Source of the DNA: JBDTNK01 sp039933775
Lineage (GTDB): Bacteria; Chloroflexota; Limnocylindria; QHBO01
Reading direction: 5' to 3'
Length of the DNA: 12,255 nt
Assembly: GCA_039933775.1 (NCBI GenBank)
Contig: JBDTNK010000060.1
Location: 1 to 12,255 of the forward strand
The notes under the pieces are model-generated. The model worked only from the letters and a program-made list of their open reading frames with translations. It was not told where the DNA came from and searched no databases. This document shows positions 1 through 6,960 of the stretch, in pieces. The translations under genes and the position numbers were made by a program. Each line of letters opens with the position of its first letter. Position 1 is the stretch's first letter.

Positions 1-212
1 ACGCCGGCGAAGGAATTCCCGCCGATGAGCTGGAGCGGATCTTCGAGCCGTTCGTCCGGCTCGCTGGGTCCGCGGACGCCCCGGGGCCGAAGGGGATCGG
101 TCTGGGACTCGCCATCAGCCGCGACCTCGCCCGCGCCATGGATGGCGATCTCACTGTCAGCAGTGTCGTCGGCAAAGGCAGCACGTTTGTGCTCGAGCTA
201 CCCGGCCGCTGA
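1..212 (+). CDS. Sensor histidine kinase, C-terminal ATP-binding end (partial)
   Basis: Only the last 69 complete codons are in the window; the first complete codon is at position 3 and the gene ends with TGA at 210-212. The translated piece holds the end of a GHKL/HATPase domain: a G1-like DAGEGI motif at the very start, an F-box (IFEPFVRL), a G2 loop (GIGLGLAIS) and the closing strands ending GKGSTFVLELPGR. These are the ATP-lid and nucleotide-binding elements of two-component sensor kinases, which autophosphorylate a His and pass the phosphate to a response regulator. The sensing part lies outside the window, so the signal is unknown. It is separated from the next gene by about 350 bp and faces it tail to tail, so it is probably not part of the catabolic locus. 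The family call is sure; the partner and signal cannot be told. Confidence 0.9.
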   Translation, partial: AGEGIPADELERIFEPFVRLAGSADAPGPKGIGLGLAISRDLARAMDGDLTVSSVVGKGSTFVLELPGR

Positions 213-224
213 TCCCGTTGATGC

Positions 225-241
225 CACCCGGCGGGCGGGTG
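225..241 (+). terminator. Small GC hairpin after the kinase gene, possible terminator
   Basis: CACCCG (225-230) pairs perfectly with CGGGTG (236-241) around a 5-nt loop, starting 12 nt after the kinase stop codon. No T-run follows, so it is at best a weak or factor-assisted terminator. The placement right after a stop is the main support. Confidence 0.35.
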
Positions 242-391
242 CGATTCCGGCGGGCATGGAGGAGAAGGCCCCATGCGGAATCGAACGTCGCGCTCTTCAG
301 GTATGTCACGGCGGTTGGGCTGTCAGCGTTGCTTTCGCTCCTGGCAGTCGCCACAGCATTCATGGATCACGGACAGGGCTCGTGGCCGTAG
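239..391 (+). CDS. Doubtful 50-aa single-span membrane microprotein
   Basis: A GTG-started frame of 50 codons ends at TAG 389-391. Its first 15 residues are rich in Arg (about 7), followed from roughly residue 22 to 41 by an uninterrupted hydrophobic run containing GLSALLSLLAVATAF, then a short polar tail. That is the charge and hydrophobicity pattern of an N-in single-span membrane peptide or an uncleaved signal anchor. Against it: the GTG at 239 has no good Shine-Dalgarno and lies in a putative hairpin, while the only strong Shine-Dalgarno nearby (258-264) serves an ATG at 273 in another frame. A one-base shift between the 273 frame and this frame would give a short basic start joined to the membrane segment, so a frameshifted remnant is as likely as a real gene. 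No family recognised. Confidence 0.2.
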   Translation: MRFRRAWRRRPHAESNVALFRYVTAVGLSALLSLLAVATAFMDHGQGSWP

Positions 392-489
392 GCCGCTAGC
401 CTCGTCTGTCAGGTCAGGTATCGACTCCTCAGCCAGCTAGCCCGCCCGGAACGTGCCCGCCCTCGGCCCACATCAGCGCCAATCGCCGT

Positions 490-511
490 GCTGTCCGCCG
501 TGGCGGCCAGC
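490..511. terminator. Hairpin downstream of the aldehyde dehydrogenase
   Basis: GCTG (490-493) pairs with CAGC (508-511), and CCGC (495-498) pairs with GCGG (503-506) around a 4-nt loop, with one T:C mismatch between the two stems. It lies about 55 nt beyond the stop of the minus-strand dehydrogenase gene. There is no U-tract on either strand. It could help end transcription from the right, or be chance in GC-rich DNA. Confidence 0.25.
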
Positions 512-565
512 GTCTTCTCTCCTCGGCTGCCGTGGCCGAATCGAGCATGTCTTAATCCGAGCTCC

Positions 566-1957
566 CTATCCCATCGTGATGGTGCGGGTCCTCGTGTAAA
601 ACTCCCGGGCCGCACGACCCTGCTCGCGCGGTCCGTAGCTAGAGGCTCCGTCGCCGCCGAACGGAACCCAGAAGTCGGCGCCCGTGGTGGAGCCGTTTAC
701 CCGGACCATGCCGGCGGTCAGTCGCGCCGCAAGGTGCTCGGCGCGGTTGACATCTGTCGAGAAGACGGCCGCGGCGAGACCGAAGCGTGTCCCGTTGGCT
801 ATGCGCAGCGCCTCATCGGTTGAATCGACGACCATGATCGCAGCGGCGGGACCAAAAGTCTCCTCCTGCACGAAGGCGTCCGTGGGATCGTCGACGCGGA
901 TGAGCGTGGGCCGCACGAACCAGCCCTGCCGGTCGACAGTCTCGCCACCGGCGACGAGTTCTGCTCCGCGGTCGAGGGCCTGGGCAATGGCGCTGCGGAC
1001 CTCGCGTTGCGCACTCTCGTGGATGACGGGGCCGACGTCGGTCGCCTCGGCGCGTGGATCTCCCACCTGCAAAGAGTTGACGCGCGCGCTCAGCCGCTCG
1101 ATGAAGGTCTCGGCCACAGGTCGGCTCACGATCACCCGCCGGGTCGCGGTGCACTTCTGGCCGGCATAGCCCATGGCCGCCGCTGCGATCGTGATAGCTG
1201 CGTGATCGAGGTCGGCATCCTCCAGCACAATCGACGCGTTCTGTCCACCCATCTCGGCCTGGACCGCCCCGCCCCGGGCAGCAACCCGCGCGACCACGCG
1301 CCGACCCACGGCGCTAGAGCCGGTAAAGGAGACGCCCGAGACGCGATCGTCGTCGAACAGGGCATCTGCGTCCGCGCCCCGCGCCGGAACGAGGGTGAGC
1401 AGCTGCTCCGGGAGATCAGGTCGGGCGAGCTCGGTGAGTCGCTCACCGCTTCCGACCGCGTCCGATGATGGCTTGAAGAGCACCGCATTCCCGTATGCGA
1501 GCGCCGGACCGAGCTTCCAGGCAGGAATCGCGAGCGGGAAGTTCCAAGGACAGATCGCCGCGACGACGCCGAGCGGCCGCCGTTCTACCATCGTGCGGGA
1601 GTACGGGGTGGATCCTGGCAGCAGCTCGGCGATGCGATCGAAGGCCGCCTGGGCGTAGTAGCGGAGGATGGCCACCGTTCGCGCGACTTCAGCCCGCGCT
1701 TCGCCAATGGGCTTGCCGACTTCATCGGAGACGAGCGCGGCGAGCGCGGTCGCGTCGCCCGCAACGCGCTCCGCCCACCGTTGCAACGCGTTCGCCCGCG
1801 CGGCGGCATCAGCGGCCCATTCGGGCCAGGCGCCGCTTGCTGCCTCGATCCGCCGATCGAGCGCGGCAGCCCCCATGACCGGCACCGATGCAACGACCTG
1901 TTCCGGCTCAGCGGGATTCATGCTGACGATCTGATCGATTTCTGTCGCCTGTCCCAC
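566..1957 (-). CDS. NAD(P)-dependent aldehyde dehydrogenase, ketoglutarate-semialdehyde-dehydrogenase-like
   Basis: A complete 463-residue aldehyde dehydrogenase that oxidises an aldehyde to the acid with NAD(P)+ in the cytoplasm. Visible family motifs, numbered from the chosen start: CPWNFP with the oxyanion Asn at 139, KPSS with the cofactor Lys at 162, FTGSSAVG, EMGGQN with the general base Glu at 236, GQKCTATRR with the catalytic Cys at 269, and EETFGP with Glu366. The end (SSYGPREQGRAAREF) resembles alpha-ketoglutaric-semialdehyde dehydrogenases, but substrate cannot be fixed from sequence. I chose GTG at 1957 because GGGAGGA (1963-1969) lies 6 nt upstream; the in-frame ATG at 2017 would add 20 unrelated residues and overlap the divergent regulator's start. 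It is transcribed away from the transporter operon across a shared regulatory gap, so co-regulation by the GntR protein is likely. Family sure, substrate uncertain. Confidence 0.88.
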   Translation of the reverse strand: MGQATEIDQIVSMNPAEPEQVVASVPVMGAAALDRRIEAASGAWPEWAADAAARANALQRWAERVAGDATALAALVSDEVGKPIGEARAEVARTVAILRYYAQAAFDRIAELLPGSTPYSRTMVERRPLGVVAAICPWNFPLAIPAWKLGPALAYGNAVLFKPSSDAVGSGERLTELARPDLPEQLLTLVPARGADADALFDDDRVSGVSFTGSSAVGRRVVARVAARGGAVQAEMGGQNASIVLEDADLDHAAITIAAAAMGYAGQKCTATRRVIVSRPVAETFIERLSARVNSLQVGDPRAEATDVGPVIHESAQREVRSAIAQALDRGAELVAGGETVDRQGWFVRPTLIRVDDPTDAFVQEETFGPAAAIMVVDSTDEALRIANGTRFGLAAAVFSTDVNRAEHLAARLTAGMVRVNGSTTGADFWVPFGGDGASSYGPREQGRAAREFYTRTRTITMG

Positions 1958-1962
1958 GAAGT

Positions 1963-1969
1963 TCCTCCC
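1963..1969 (-). promoter_or_regulatory. Ribosome binding site that fixes the dehydrogenase start
   Basis: On the minus strand this reads GGGAGGA, with its GGAGG core 6 nt before the GTG at 1957. No comparable site precedes the ATG at 2017. Confidence 0.7.
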
Positions 1970-1997
1970 GCGCACTGCCTGAGCCCCTTGACAGAGT

Positions 1998-2022
1998 GTT
2001 ATACAACTGTTCCACATGGGAC
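1998..2022. promoter_or_regulatory. Candidate regulator operator and promoter in the divergent gap
   Basis: GTTATACAAC (1998-2007) is an imperfect palindrome, 8 of 10 positions symmetric, of the type bound by dimeric GntR regulators. It overlaps TATACA (2000-2005), a fair -10 box for the regulator gene; the ATG at 2016 would be only a few bases past the expected transcription start. A second looser palindrome, GTTCCACATGGGAC (2009-2022), spans the start codon. A perfect TTGACA at 1988-1993 is too close (6 bp) to act as the -35 of TATACA. The location between divergent genes supports an autoregulatory switch; the exact promoter is inferred. Confidence 0.4.
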
Positions 2023-3047
2023 GCCCAACCGTAACAGTGCAGTTGGCGAACGGGCAGGCCGTCGAGGTGCGGCTCGACCGGGATGCTGGCGTGCCACTGC
2101 AATCTCAGCTGTTCGAGCAGTTGAAGCACTTCATTGGGACGCGGCGCATCGAGCAGGGGCAGCGGCTGCCATCGGTCAGGCAGCTCGCACGCGATCTGAG
2201 CCTGTCGCCCGTGACTGTCTCGCGGGCCTTCGCCGAGTTAGAGGCGCGCGGCCTGGTCGAGGCACGCCAGGGGAGCGGCGTCTTCGTCGTCGACTTCACC
2301 CAGATCGACACCGCGACAGGCCCGCAGGCTGGTCGGCTGCGCGACTTCGCGGCGGCGGTCGTCTCGCAGGCGAGGCGGCTCGGCTATGAGTCCGACGCGC
2401 TTGCCGAGGCAATTCGCGCTGCCGGCGCTTCGCTGGGCCGTCGCGATACACGGCTCATCGCCGTGGTCGACGAGTTCGACTCGGTGGACCCGCAGGTGGA
2501 TCAGCTCGTTGCTGCGCTGAGTGGAGACGGAGTCCGGGTGGTGGGCCTGCGTCTCGACGAGATGGAGGCCCGTGCTGATGTCATTGACCGCGCCGGTGTG
2601 ATTGCCTCGGCGCCGCACTGCTTCGGCCTGGTCAGACAGCAGTTGCAGGAGCGCCAGGAGGACGTCATCGGGCTGACGATGACGCTCAGTGAGGACGTCC
2701 GTGCGCGGTTACGCCGTATCGAGCCGAGCAGCAGCGTGGTAGTCGTCGGTACGCTCCCCTCGTTCCTCTCATGGATGTCCTATCTCATACGGCTCCAGGT
2801 GCCGCTGCACACGGATCCCATCGAGGTCGCGATGACCGACGAGGCGGCCGTTCGACGCGCGGTGGCAAGAGCCGACGTGGTCGTCTACGGCAGCGGCGTG
2901 CGTCATCGGCTGCCACCAATGCTGCCCCAGGGACTCGAGGCGATTGAGCTCCGTCACATTCCCGACGAGGAATCGATCGCGAACCTGCGCAACCATCTCG
3001 ATCGCATCGCCGACCAAGGGATTCTGCGACAGGGGGGCGCGGCGTGA
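2016..3047 (+). CDS. GntR-type transcriptional regulator with unrecognised sensor domain
   Basis: A 343-residue DNA-binding regulator. Residues about 28-92 form a GntR winged helix: PLQSQLFEQLKHFI, then LPSVRQLARDLSLSPVTVSR with the recognition helix, and EARQGSGVFV as the wing. After a linker rich in Ala and Arg, residues about 123-340 form an alpha/beta domain with at least four hydrophobic strands (LIAVVDEF, VRVVGLRL, SVVVVGTL, DVVVYGSG). This is longer than the short tail of YtrA types and matches neither the FCD helical bundle nor the aminotransferase domain of MocR types; it may be a periplasmic-binding-like or UTRA-unrelated ligand sensor. No Shine-Dalgarno precedes ATG 2016, suggesting near-leaderless translation. 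The stop overlaps the first permease start by 4 nt (GTGA), so the regulator is probably the first cistron of the operon it controls. The ligand is likely a transported compound or its product; this is inference. Confidence 0.85.
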   Translation: MGRPTVTVQLANGQAVEVRLDRDAGVPLQSQLFEQLKHFIGTRRIEQGQRLPSVRQLARDLSLSPVTVSRAFAELEARGLVEARQGSGVFVVDFTQIDTATGPQAGRLRDFAAAVVSQARRLGYESDALAEAIRAAGASLGRRDTRLIAVVDEFDSVDPQVDQLVAALSGDGVRVVGLRLDEMEARADVIDRAGVIASAPHCFGLVRQQLQERQEDVIGLTMTLSEDVRARLRRIEPSSSVVVVGTLPSFLSWMSYLIRLQVPLHTDPIEVAMTDEAAVRRAVARADVVVYGSGVRHRLPPMLPQGLEAIELRHIPDEESIANLRNHLDRIADQGILRQGGAA

Positions 3048-4012
3048 GGATCGGTCGGTACCTCGTCCGTCGCCTCCTGCAGTTGCTGCCGGTCCTACTT
3101 GTCATTGCCACGATTCAGTTCGCGCTGATCCAGCTTGCACCGGGTGACGCCGCGCTGGTGATTGCCGGCGAGAACCAGGACCCGGGATACATCGCCGCCC
3201 TTCGTGATCGATTCGGTCTGGATCAGCCAATGCCCATCCAGTACGTCACCTACCTGGCGAATCTGGCGCGAGGCGACCTCGGTGACTCCTTCACCTACGG
3301 ACGTCCGGTCATCGAAGTGATCTGGGACCGCTTGGGCCCGACGCTGCTGCTGCTCGGCATCAGCATGGTCGTGGCCGCTGTCCTTGGTACCGCGCTCGGT
3401 ACGCTGCTGAGCCGCCGCGTCGGGGGCTGGCTGGATGTGAGTGCATCGATCGTCGCCATCGGCTCCTATTCGATCCCTGTTTTCTGGTTGGGCCTTGTCC
3501 TGATCCTGATCTTCGGCGTATGGCTCCGCGTTCTGCCGACCTCAGGCTTCATGAGCGTGACCGGCACGCATGGGCCGTTCGGCATCGTCGGCGATGTGGC
3601 CGCACACCTGGTGCTGCCAGTTGCCACGCTGGCATCGGTCTACGTCGGACAATACATGCGCCTGGCGCGATCCTCCGTGCGCGACGCCCTGCGCGAGGAC
3701 TTCGTGAGCGCTGCTCGAGCCATGGGCTTCAGCGAACGCACGATCTTGTTCCGCTACGCACTGCGCAACGCGTTGCTGCCGATCGTCACCGTGTTCGGCC
3801 TGCACATGGGTCTCGTTCTCGCTGGGGCCGTACTGACCGAGACCGTCTTCTCATGGCCTGGTATCGGGACCCTGCTCTACCAGGCGATCCTCGCGCGCGA
3901 CGTTCCGCTCGTCACCGGCGCGTACTTCGTCGTGGCTGTGACCGTGGTGCTGGCGGCCCTGATCACCGACCTCGTGTACGCGATGCTTGATCCGAGGGTC
4001 GAGTATCGATGA
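3044..4012 (+). CDS. Oligo/dipeptide-type ABC transporter permease B
   Basis: A 322-residue inner-membrane permease of the DppB/OppB family, one half of the transmembrane channel of a binding-protein-dependent importer. It starts with a basic RRLLQLLPVLLVIATIQF segment (helix 1), has the usual long extracytoplasmic loop with LAPGD and ARGDLGDSF, and then five further helices near residues 100-122, 133-160, 185-203, 245-268 and 288-312. The cytoplasmic EAA loop for ATPase contact is at about 219-246 (EDFVSAARAMGFSERT). WPGIG and the terminal DPRVEY are family hallmarks. Length is normal. GTG at 3044 overlaps the regulator stop by 4 nt and has a G-rich site (3031-3037) 6 nt upstream; its own stop overlaps the next ATG. 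Specificity among peptides, nickel or other small solutes cannot be read from the permease. Confidence 0.95.
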   Translation: MRIGRYLVRRLLQLLPVLLVIATIQFALIQLAPGDAALVIAGENQDPGYIAALRDRFGLDQPMPIQYVTYLANLARGDLGDSFTYGRPVIEVIWDRLGPTLLLLGISMVVAAVLGTALGTLLSRRVGGWLDVSASIVAIGSYSIPVFWLGLVLILIFGVWLRVLPTSGFMSVTGTHGPFGIVGDVAAHLVLPVATLASVYVGQYMRLARSSVRDALREDFVSAARAMGFSERTILFRYALRNALLPIVTVFGLHMGLVLAGAVLTETVFSWPGIGTLLYQAILARDVPLVTGAYFVVAVTVVLAALITDLVYAMLDPRVEYR

Positions 4013-4905
4013 GTACGCTGGCCCGCCGACGCACCACCGGACTTGCCGAGTCGCGAGAGTTCTTCGCGCTGCTCGTCTCGCACGTGCCAGCTCTGGTCGG
4101 GCTGGTCCTGCTCGCCGCTGTGGCCGTGATTGCCGCCACAGCGCCGCTGCTCTCGCTCTCCGATCCGGCAGCCTTCAGCGGCGAGGTCCTCGCCGCCCCC
4201 GGGGCGGCCGGTGCGCCGCTGGGGACGGATCACCTCGGGCGCGACATGCTCAGCCGCATCGTGTGGGGCGCGCGCACGGCGCTCCTCGTCGCCGTCGTGT
4301 CTGCCGGCATCGCGGTCGTCGTCGGCGTCGTGCTGGGCAGCATCGCCGGGTTCTTCGGCGGCGTCGTCGACGATGTGCTGAGCCGGGTGTTCGACGTCTT
4401 TCTCCTGCTCCCGGCGTTCTTCCTGCTCATCCTAGTCGTCGCGCTCTTCGGGCAGAGCCTGCTGCTCATCACCGTGGTCATCGGCCTGACGACCTGGCCG
4501 AGCTCGGCGCGCATCATGCGGTCGCAGGCGCTCAGCTATCGAAGTCGCGTATTCGTCGAGGCGGCCCGCGCAGCTGGGGCCGGTCCGTTCTACCTGCTCG
4601 CACGCCACGTCGTGCCAAACGGCATTGCGCCGGTCATCACCAACGCCACGATTCTCATGGGGCAGGCAATCCTCACCGAGGCCGGCCTCAGCTTCCTTGG
4701 GCTTGGTGATCCCAACGTCGTGAGCTGGGGCCGAATGATCTTCGACGGCAGGACCTATCTTGACGGCGGCGCCTGGGTCAGCCTCGTCCCGGGTATCGCG
4801 ATGCTCCTCACCGTCGTATCGCTCAACCTCGTCGGGGATGGCGTCAGCTACGCCTTCGCGCCTCAGGCGCGCCGCGACCCCATCGTCGAGGAGGCGGCTG
4901 CATGA
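4009..4905 (+). CDS. Oligo/dipeptide-type ABC transporter permease C
   Basis: A 298-residue DppC/OppC-family permease pairing with the preceding gene product. The N-terminus has helix 1 at about 28-45, then the hallmark GTDHLGRDMLSR (72-83), four to five more helices (about 90-118, 127-147, 150-163, 205-228, 255-277), the EAA loop at about 184-206 (EAARAAGAGPFYLL) and FLGLGDP at 229-235. The acidic and alanine tail is short. ATG 4009 overlaps the previous stop in ATGA, with a modest GAGGG at 3994-3998, so translation is probably coupled and the two permeases made in equal amounts. It ends in another ATGA overlap with the first ATPase. Everything is intact; there is nothing in it that fixes the substrate. 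Confidence 0.95.
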   Translation: MSTLARRRTTGLAESREFFALLVSHVPALVGLVLLAAVAVIAATAPLLSLSDPAAFSGEVLAAPGAAGAPLGTDHLGRDMLSRIVWGARTALLVAVVSAGIAVVVGVVLGSIAGFFGGVVDDVLSRVFDVFLLLPAFFLLILVVALFGQSLLLITVVIGLTTWPSSARIMRSQALSYRSRVFVEAARAAGAGPFYLLARHVVPNGIAPVITNATILMGQAILTEAGLSFLGLGDPNVVSWGRMIFDGRTYLDGGAWVSLVPGIAMLLTVVSLNLVGDGVSYAFAPQARRDPIVEEAAA

Positions 4906-5906
4906 GCGCGCGACCGCTGCTGGAGGTCGAAGGGCTGAGCGTTCGGTATGGCGTTGGATCAACATCGCTGGTTGCGGTTGACGACGTCTCGTTGCGCGTG
5001 TCGCGGGGCGAAGCGTTGGGCCTGGTTGGCGAGTCCGGCTGCGGGAAGACGACATTGGCCAACGCGCTAATGCGGCTACTGCCTGACGGAGCAAGCACAA
5101 CGGCTCGCCGTGTCAACCTCGATGGGGTCGATCTGATCGAGGCCGGCGAGGGCACGTTTCGCCAGGAGGTCCGCTGGAAGCGGATGGCGATGGTCTTCCA
5201 GAGTGCCATGAACACGCTCAACCCCGTTGAGACCGTGGGCCGCCAGATGTCGCGCGTCGCGCGCCTTCACGCGCCCAAGGAATCAGCCCAATCGCAGCGT
5301 GAACGCCTCAACGCGCTGCTCGCACGCGTCGGACTCGCGCCAACTGTCGCATCTCAGTATCCACACGAGCTGTCCGGTGGTATGCGTCAGCGGGTTGTCA
5401 TCGCGCTGAGCCTCGTTGCCGATCCCGAGCTCATAGTCGCTGACGAAGCGACGACGGCGCTCGACGTGGTCGTCCAGGCGCAGATCCTCGTCGAGCTCGC
5501 CGGACTGAAGCGGACCAGCGGTCTCGGCATGATCGTCGTATCCCATGACATGGACGTCGTGGCTCAGGTCTGCGATCGAATTGCGGTGATGTATGCCGGC
5601 CGCATCGTCGAGACCGGCCAGACCGACCAGGTGCTCGCTGCGCCGCAGCACCCATATACCGCCGCGTTGCTGGCTTCCCTGCCGCGCCTGACCGGGGGCA
5701 AGAGCCGCCTAGCGACGCTCTCCGGCGCACCACCCGACCATCCGGAGCGGATGGTCGGGTGCCGCTTCGCGCCTCGTTGCCCGCTTGTCACTGACCTGTG
5801 CCGCGAACGTGAGCCGGAGCTGGCTCTGGCGCCGTCCGGCGATCTGGCGCGCTGCCACTATGCCGGGGACGAGCGCCTGAACACGATCTGGACGGTGCCA
5901 GAGTGA
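4902..5906 (+). CDS. Peptide-type ABC transporter ATPase D
   Basis: A 334-residue DppD/OppD-like ATPase that powers import from the cytoplasmic face. Walker A GESGCGKT is at 43-50, the Q-loop Gln at 100, the signature LSGGM at 157-161 (Met in place of the common Gln, usual for this subfamily), Walker B LIVADE at 177-182 and the switch His at 215. The C-terminal oligopeptide/dipeptide extension (HPYTAALL, then GCRFAPRC) carries Cys287, Cys293, Cys300 and Cys318, the four-cysteine pattern that binds an iron-sulfur cluster in some DppD-type proteins. ATG 4902 overlaps the permease stop and has GAGGAGG (4888-4894) 7 nt upstream. It ends in a GTGA overlap with the second ATPase, with which it should form a heterodimer. 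The coding DNA contains a perfect 14-bp inverted repeat (5731-5761) while the protein there is normal. Confidence 0.95.
   Translation: MSARPLLEVEGLSVRYGVGSTSLVAVDDVSLRVSRGEALGLVGESGCGKTTLANALMRLLPDGASTTARRVNLDGVDLIEAGEGTFRQEVRWKRMAMVFQSAMNTLNPVETVGRQMSRVARLHAPKESAQSQRERLNALLARVGLAPTVASQYPHELSGGMRQRVVIALSLVADPELIVADEATTALDVVVQAQILVELAGLKRTSGLGMIVVSHDMDVVAQVCDRIAVMYAGRIVETGQTDQVLAAPQHPYTAALLASLPRLTGGKSRLATLSGAPPDHPERMVGCRFAPRCPLVTDLCREREPELALAPSGDLARCHYAGDERLNTIWTVPE
5731..5761 (+). repeat. Perfect 14-bp inverted repeat inside the ATPase D gene
   Basis: CACCCGACCATCCG (5731-5744) pairs without mismatch with CGGATGGTCGGGTG (5748-5761) around a 3-nt GAG loop. It lies in frame in codons for PPDHPERMVGC, a stretch that is ordinary for the family. 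The mRNA would fold into a very stable hairpin about 145 nt before the ATPase D stop. A role in pausing, mRNA processing or decay is possible but inferred. Confidence 0.85.
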
Positions 5907-6907
5907 CCACCACGCTCGAGGCCCGCGACATCGTCAAAGACTTTTTCCCACGCGGCAGCGGCCTTGGCCTCTTCCGGCGGGGCACCGCCTTCCGCGCGGT
6001 CGACGGATTCAATCTCGCGCTGGAGGCCGGCGAGGCGGTCGCGCTCGTCGGCGAATCGGGTTCGGGCAAGACCACCGTGGGACGAATCCTCGCGCGGCTG
6101 GAAGAGCCGACGACGGGGAGTGTCCTGTATCAGGGAATGGACGCCACGCACCTTCGAGGCCGTCGCCTCAAGCCGTTCCGGCGCGGTATCCAGATCGTCT
6201 TCCAAAACCCGTACGAATCGCTGGACCCGCGGCATCGCGTCGTCGACGCCGTTATTGAACCGCTCGAGATCCACGGCATTGGCACCGCCCTCGAGCGGCG
6301 GGAGCGAGCCATCACCACGCTCGATGCGGTGGGGCTTCGCCCGCCCTCGCGCTACGTGAACCGCCTCCCCCACGAGCTGTCGGGCGGTCAGCGCCAGCGC
6401 GTCGCTATTGCCCGCGCCATTGTGCTCGAACCGGCCGTGCTGATCGCCGATGAACCTGTCTCGATGCTCGATGCCTCGGTCCGATCGAGCATCCTCAACC
6501 TCCTCGCCGACCTTCGTGCTCGCATGGGCCTCACGATCATCCTCGTCACCCACGATCTCGCGGTCGCGCGGTTCGTCGCGGATCGCATCGTCGTCATGTA
6601 CCAGGGCCAGGTCGTCGAAGAGGGGCCAACAGACGAGGTGATCGGGCGGCCACGGCACCCCTATACCCGGCTGTTGCTCGCCGCCTCATCGGCACGGCTC
6701 CGAAACGACGAGCAGGGCAGGGCCACCGGCGCGGTTCCCGGCCGCGGCTGCCTGTTTGCGCCGCGATGCGCGTTTGCGCGTGAGCGATGTGTGGAGGAGG
6801 CGCCAGCGTTGCGCCGCGTCGGCCCTACCTGGAGCCGCTGTCATTTCGCAGAGGAAGTTGCTCAGGCTCCGCAAGTAGCGCCCGTGCCGCGGGAGATACC
6901 AACTTGA
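5903..6907 (+). CDS. Peptide-type ABC transporter ATPase F
   Basis: A 334-residue DppF/OppF-like ATPase, partner of ATPase D. Walker A GESGSGKT is at 50-57, the Q-loop Gln at 101 (FQNPYESLDPR, the usual F-type form), signature LSGGQRQR from 159, Walker B VLIADE with Asp183 and Glu184, and the switch His at 217. The peptide-type C-terminal extension has HPYTRLLL and four cysteines (283, 289, 296, 313) in the same arrangement as in its partner. The GTG start at 5903 overlaps the previous stop as GTGA, with no strong Shine-Dalgarno, so its translation probably depends on that of ATPase D. After its stop there are 53 bp before the next gene, the first real gap in the operon. Intact and of normal length. 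Confidence 0.95.
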   Translation: MTTTLEARDIVKDFFPRGSGLGLFRRGTAFRAVDGFNLALEAGEAVALVGESGSGKTTVGRILARLEEPTTGSVLYQGMDATHLRGRRLKPFRRGIQIVFQNPYESLDPRHRVVDAVIEPLEIHGIGTALERRERAITTLDAVGLRPPSRYVNRLPHELSGGQRQRVAIARAIVLEPAVLIADEPVSMLDASVRSSILNLLADLRARMGLTIILVTHDLAVARFVADRIVVMYQGQVVEEGPTDEVIGRPRHPYTRLLLAASSARLRNDEQGRATGAVPGRGCLFAPRCAFARERCVEEAPALRRVGPTWSRCHFAEEVAQAPQVAPVPREIPT

Positions 6908-6960
6908 CAGCGTTCTACGCAGTGGGGGACCAACAGCACGAAAGGAGTGGAAGTCGCGTC

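Larger units (their letters stand above)
213..565. other. Gap between convergent genes, no convincing gene
   Basis: About 350 bp between the kinase stop and the aldehyde dehydrogenase stop on the other strand. It holds two small hairpins (225-241 and 490-511) and a Shine-Dalgarno-like GGAGGAG at 258-264 with an ATG 8 nt later at 273. The frame opened by that ATG gives a basic peptide of about 55 residues with no recognisable domain. A different frame (239-391) encodes a membrane-helix-like stretch. No tRNA T-loop motif, repeat array or conserved RNA motif was recognised. It may be degraded coding sequence or simple spacer. Confidence 0.5.

Noticed and set aside
213..565. tRNA or structured RNA in the first gap
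   Set aside because: No T-loop or anticodon-arm pattern was found and the hairpins are short.
1988..2016. TTGACA at 1988-1993 as the -35 of the regulator promoter
   Set aside because: The only -10-like box, TATACA, is 6 bp away, and 17 bp downstream falls on TCCACA over the start codon.
3987..4709. 240-residue plus-strand frame overlapping permease C
   Set aside because: Very Arg-rich with no domain, while the overlapping 298-residue frame has all permease motifs.
5858..6658. 266-residue open frame on the minus strand across the ATPase F gene
   Set aside because: It mirrors a clearly real ATPase with all motifs, is rich in Arg/Asp/Glu as expected for high-GC antisense frames, and shows no domain.
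6904..6932. TTGACA at 6904-6909 as a promoter for the D-aminoacylase-family gene
   Set aside because: No -10-like sequence at 16-18 bp spacing; the hexamer covers the end of the ATPase F gene.
6787..6960. N-terminal extension of the D-aminoacylase-family protein upstream of 6961
   Set aside because: It would overlap the ATPase F gene by 121 bp and adds no family-like sequence; ATG 6961 begins just before the conserved first strand.
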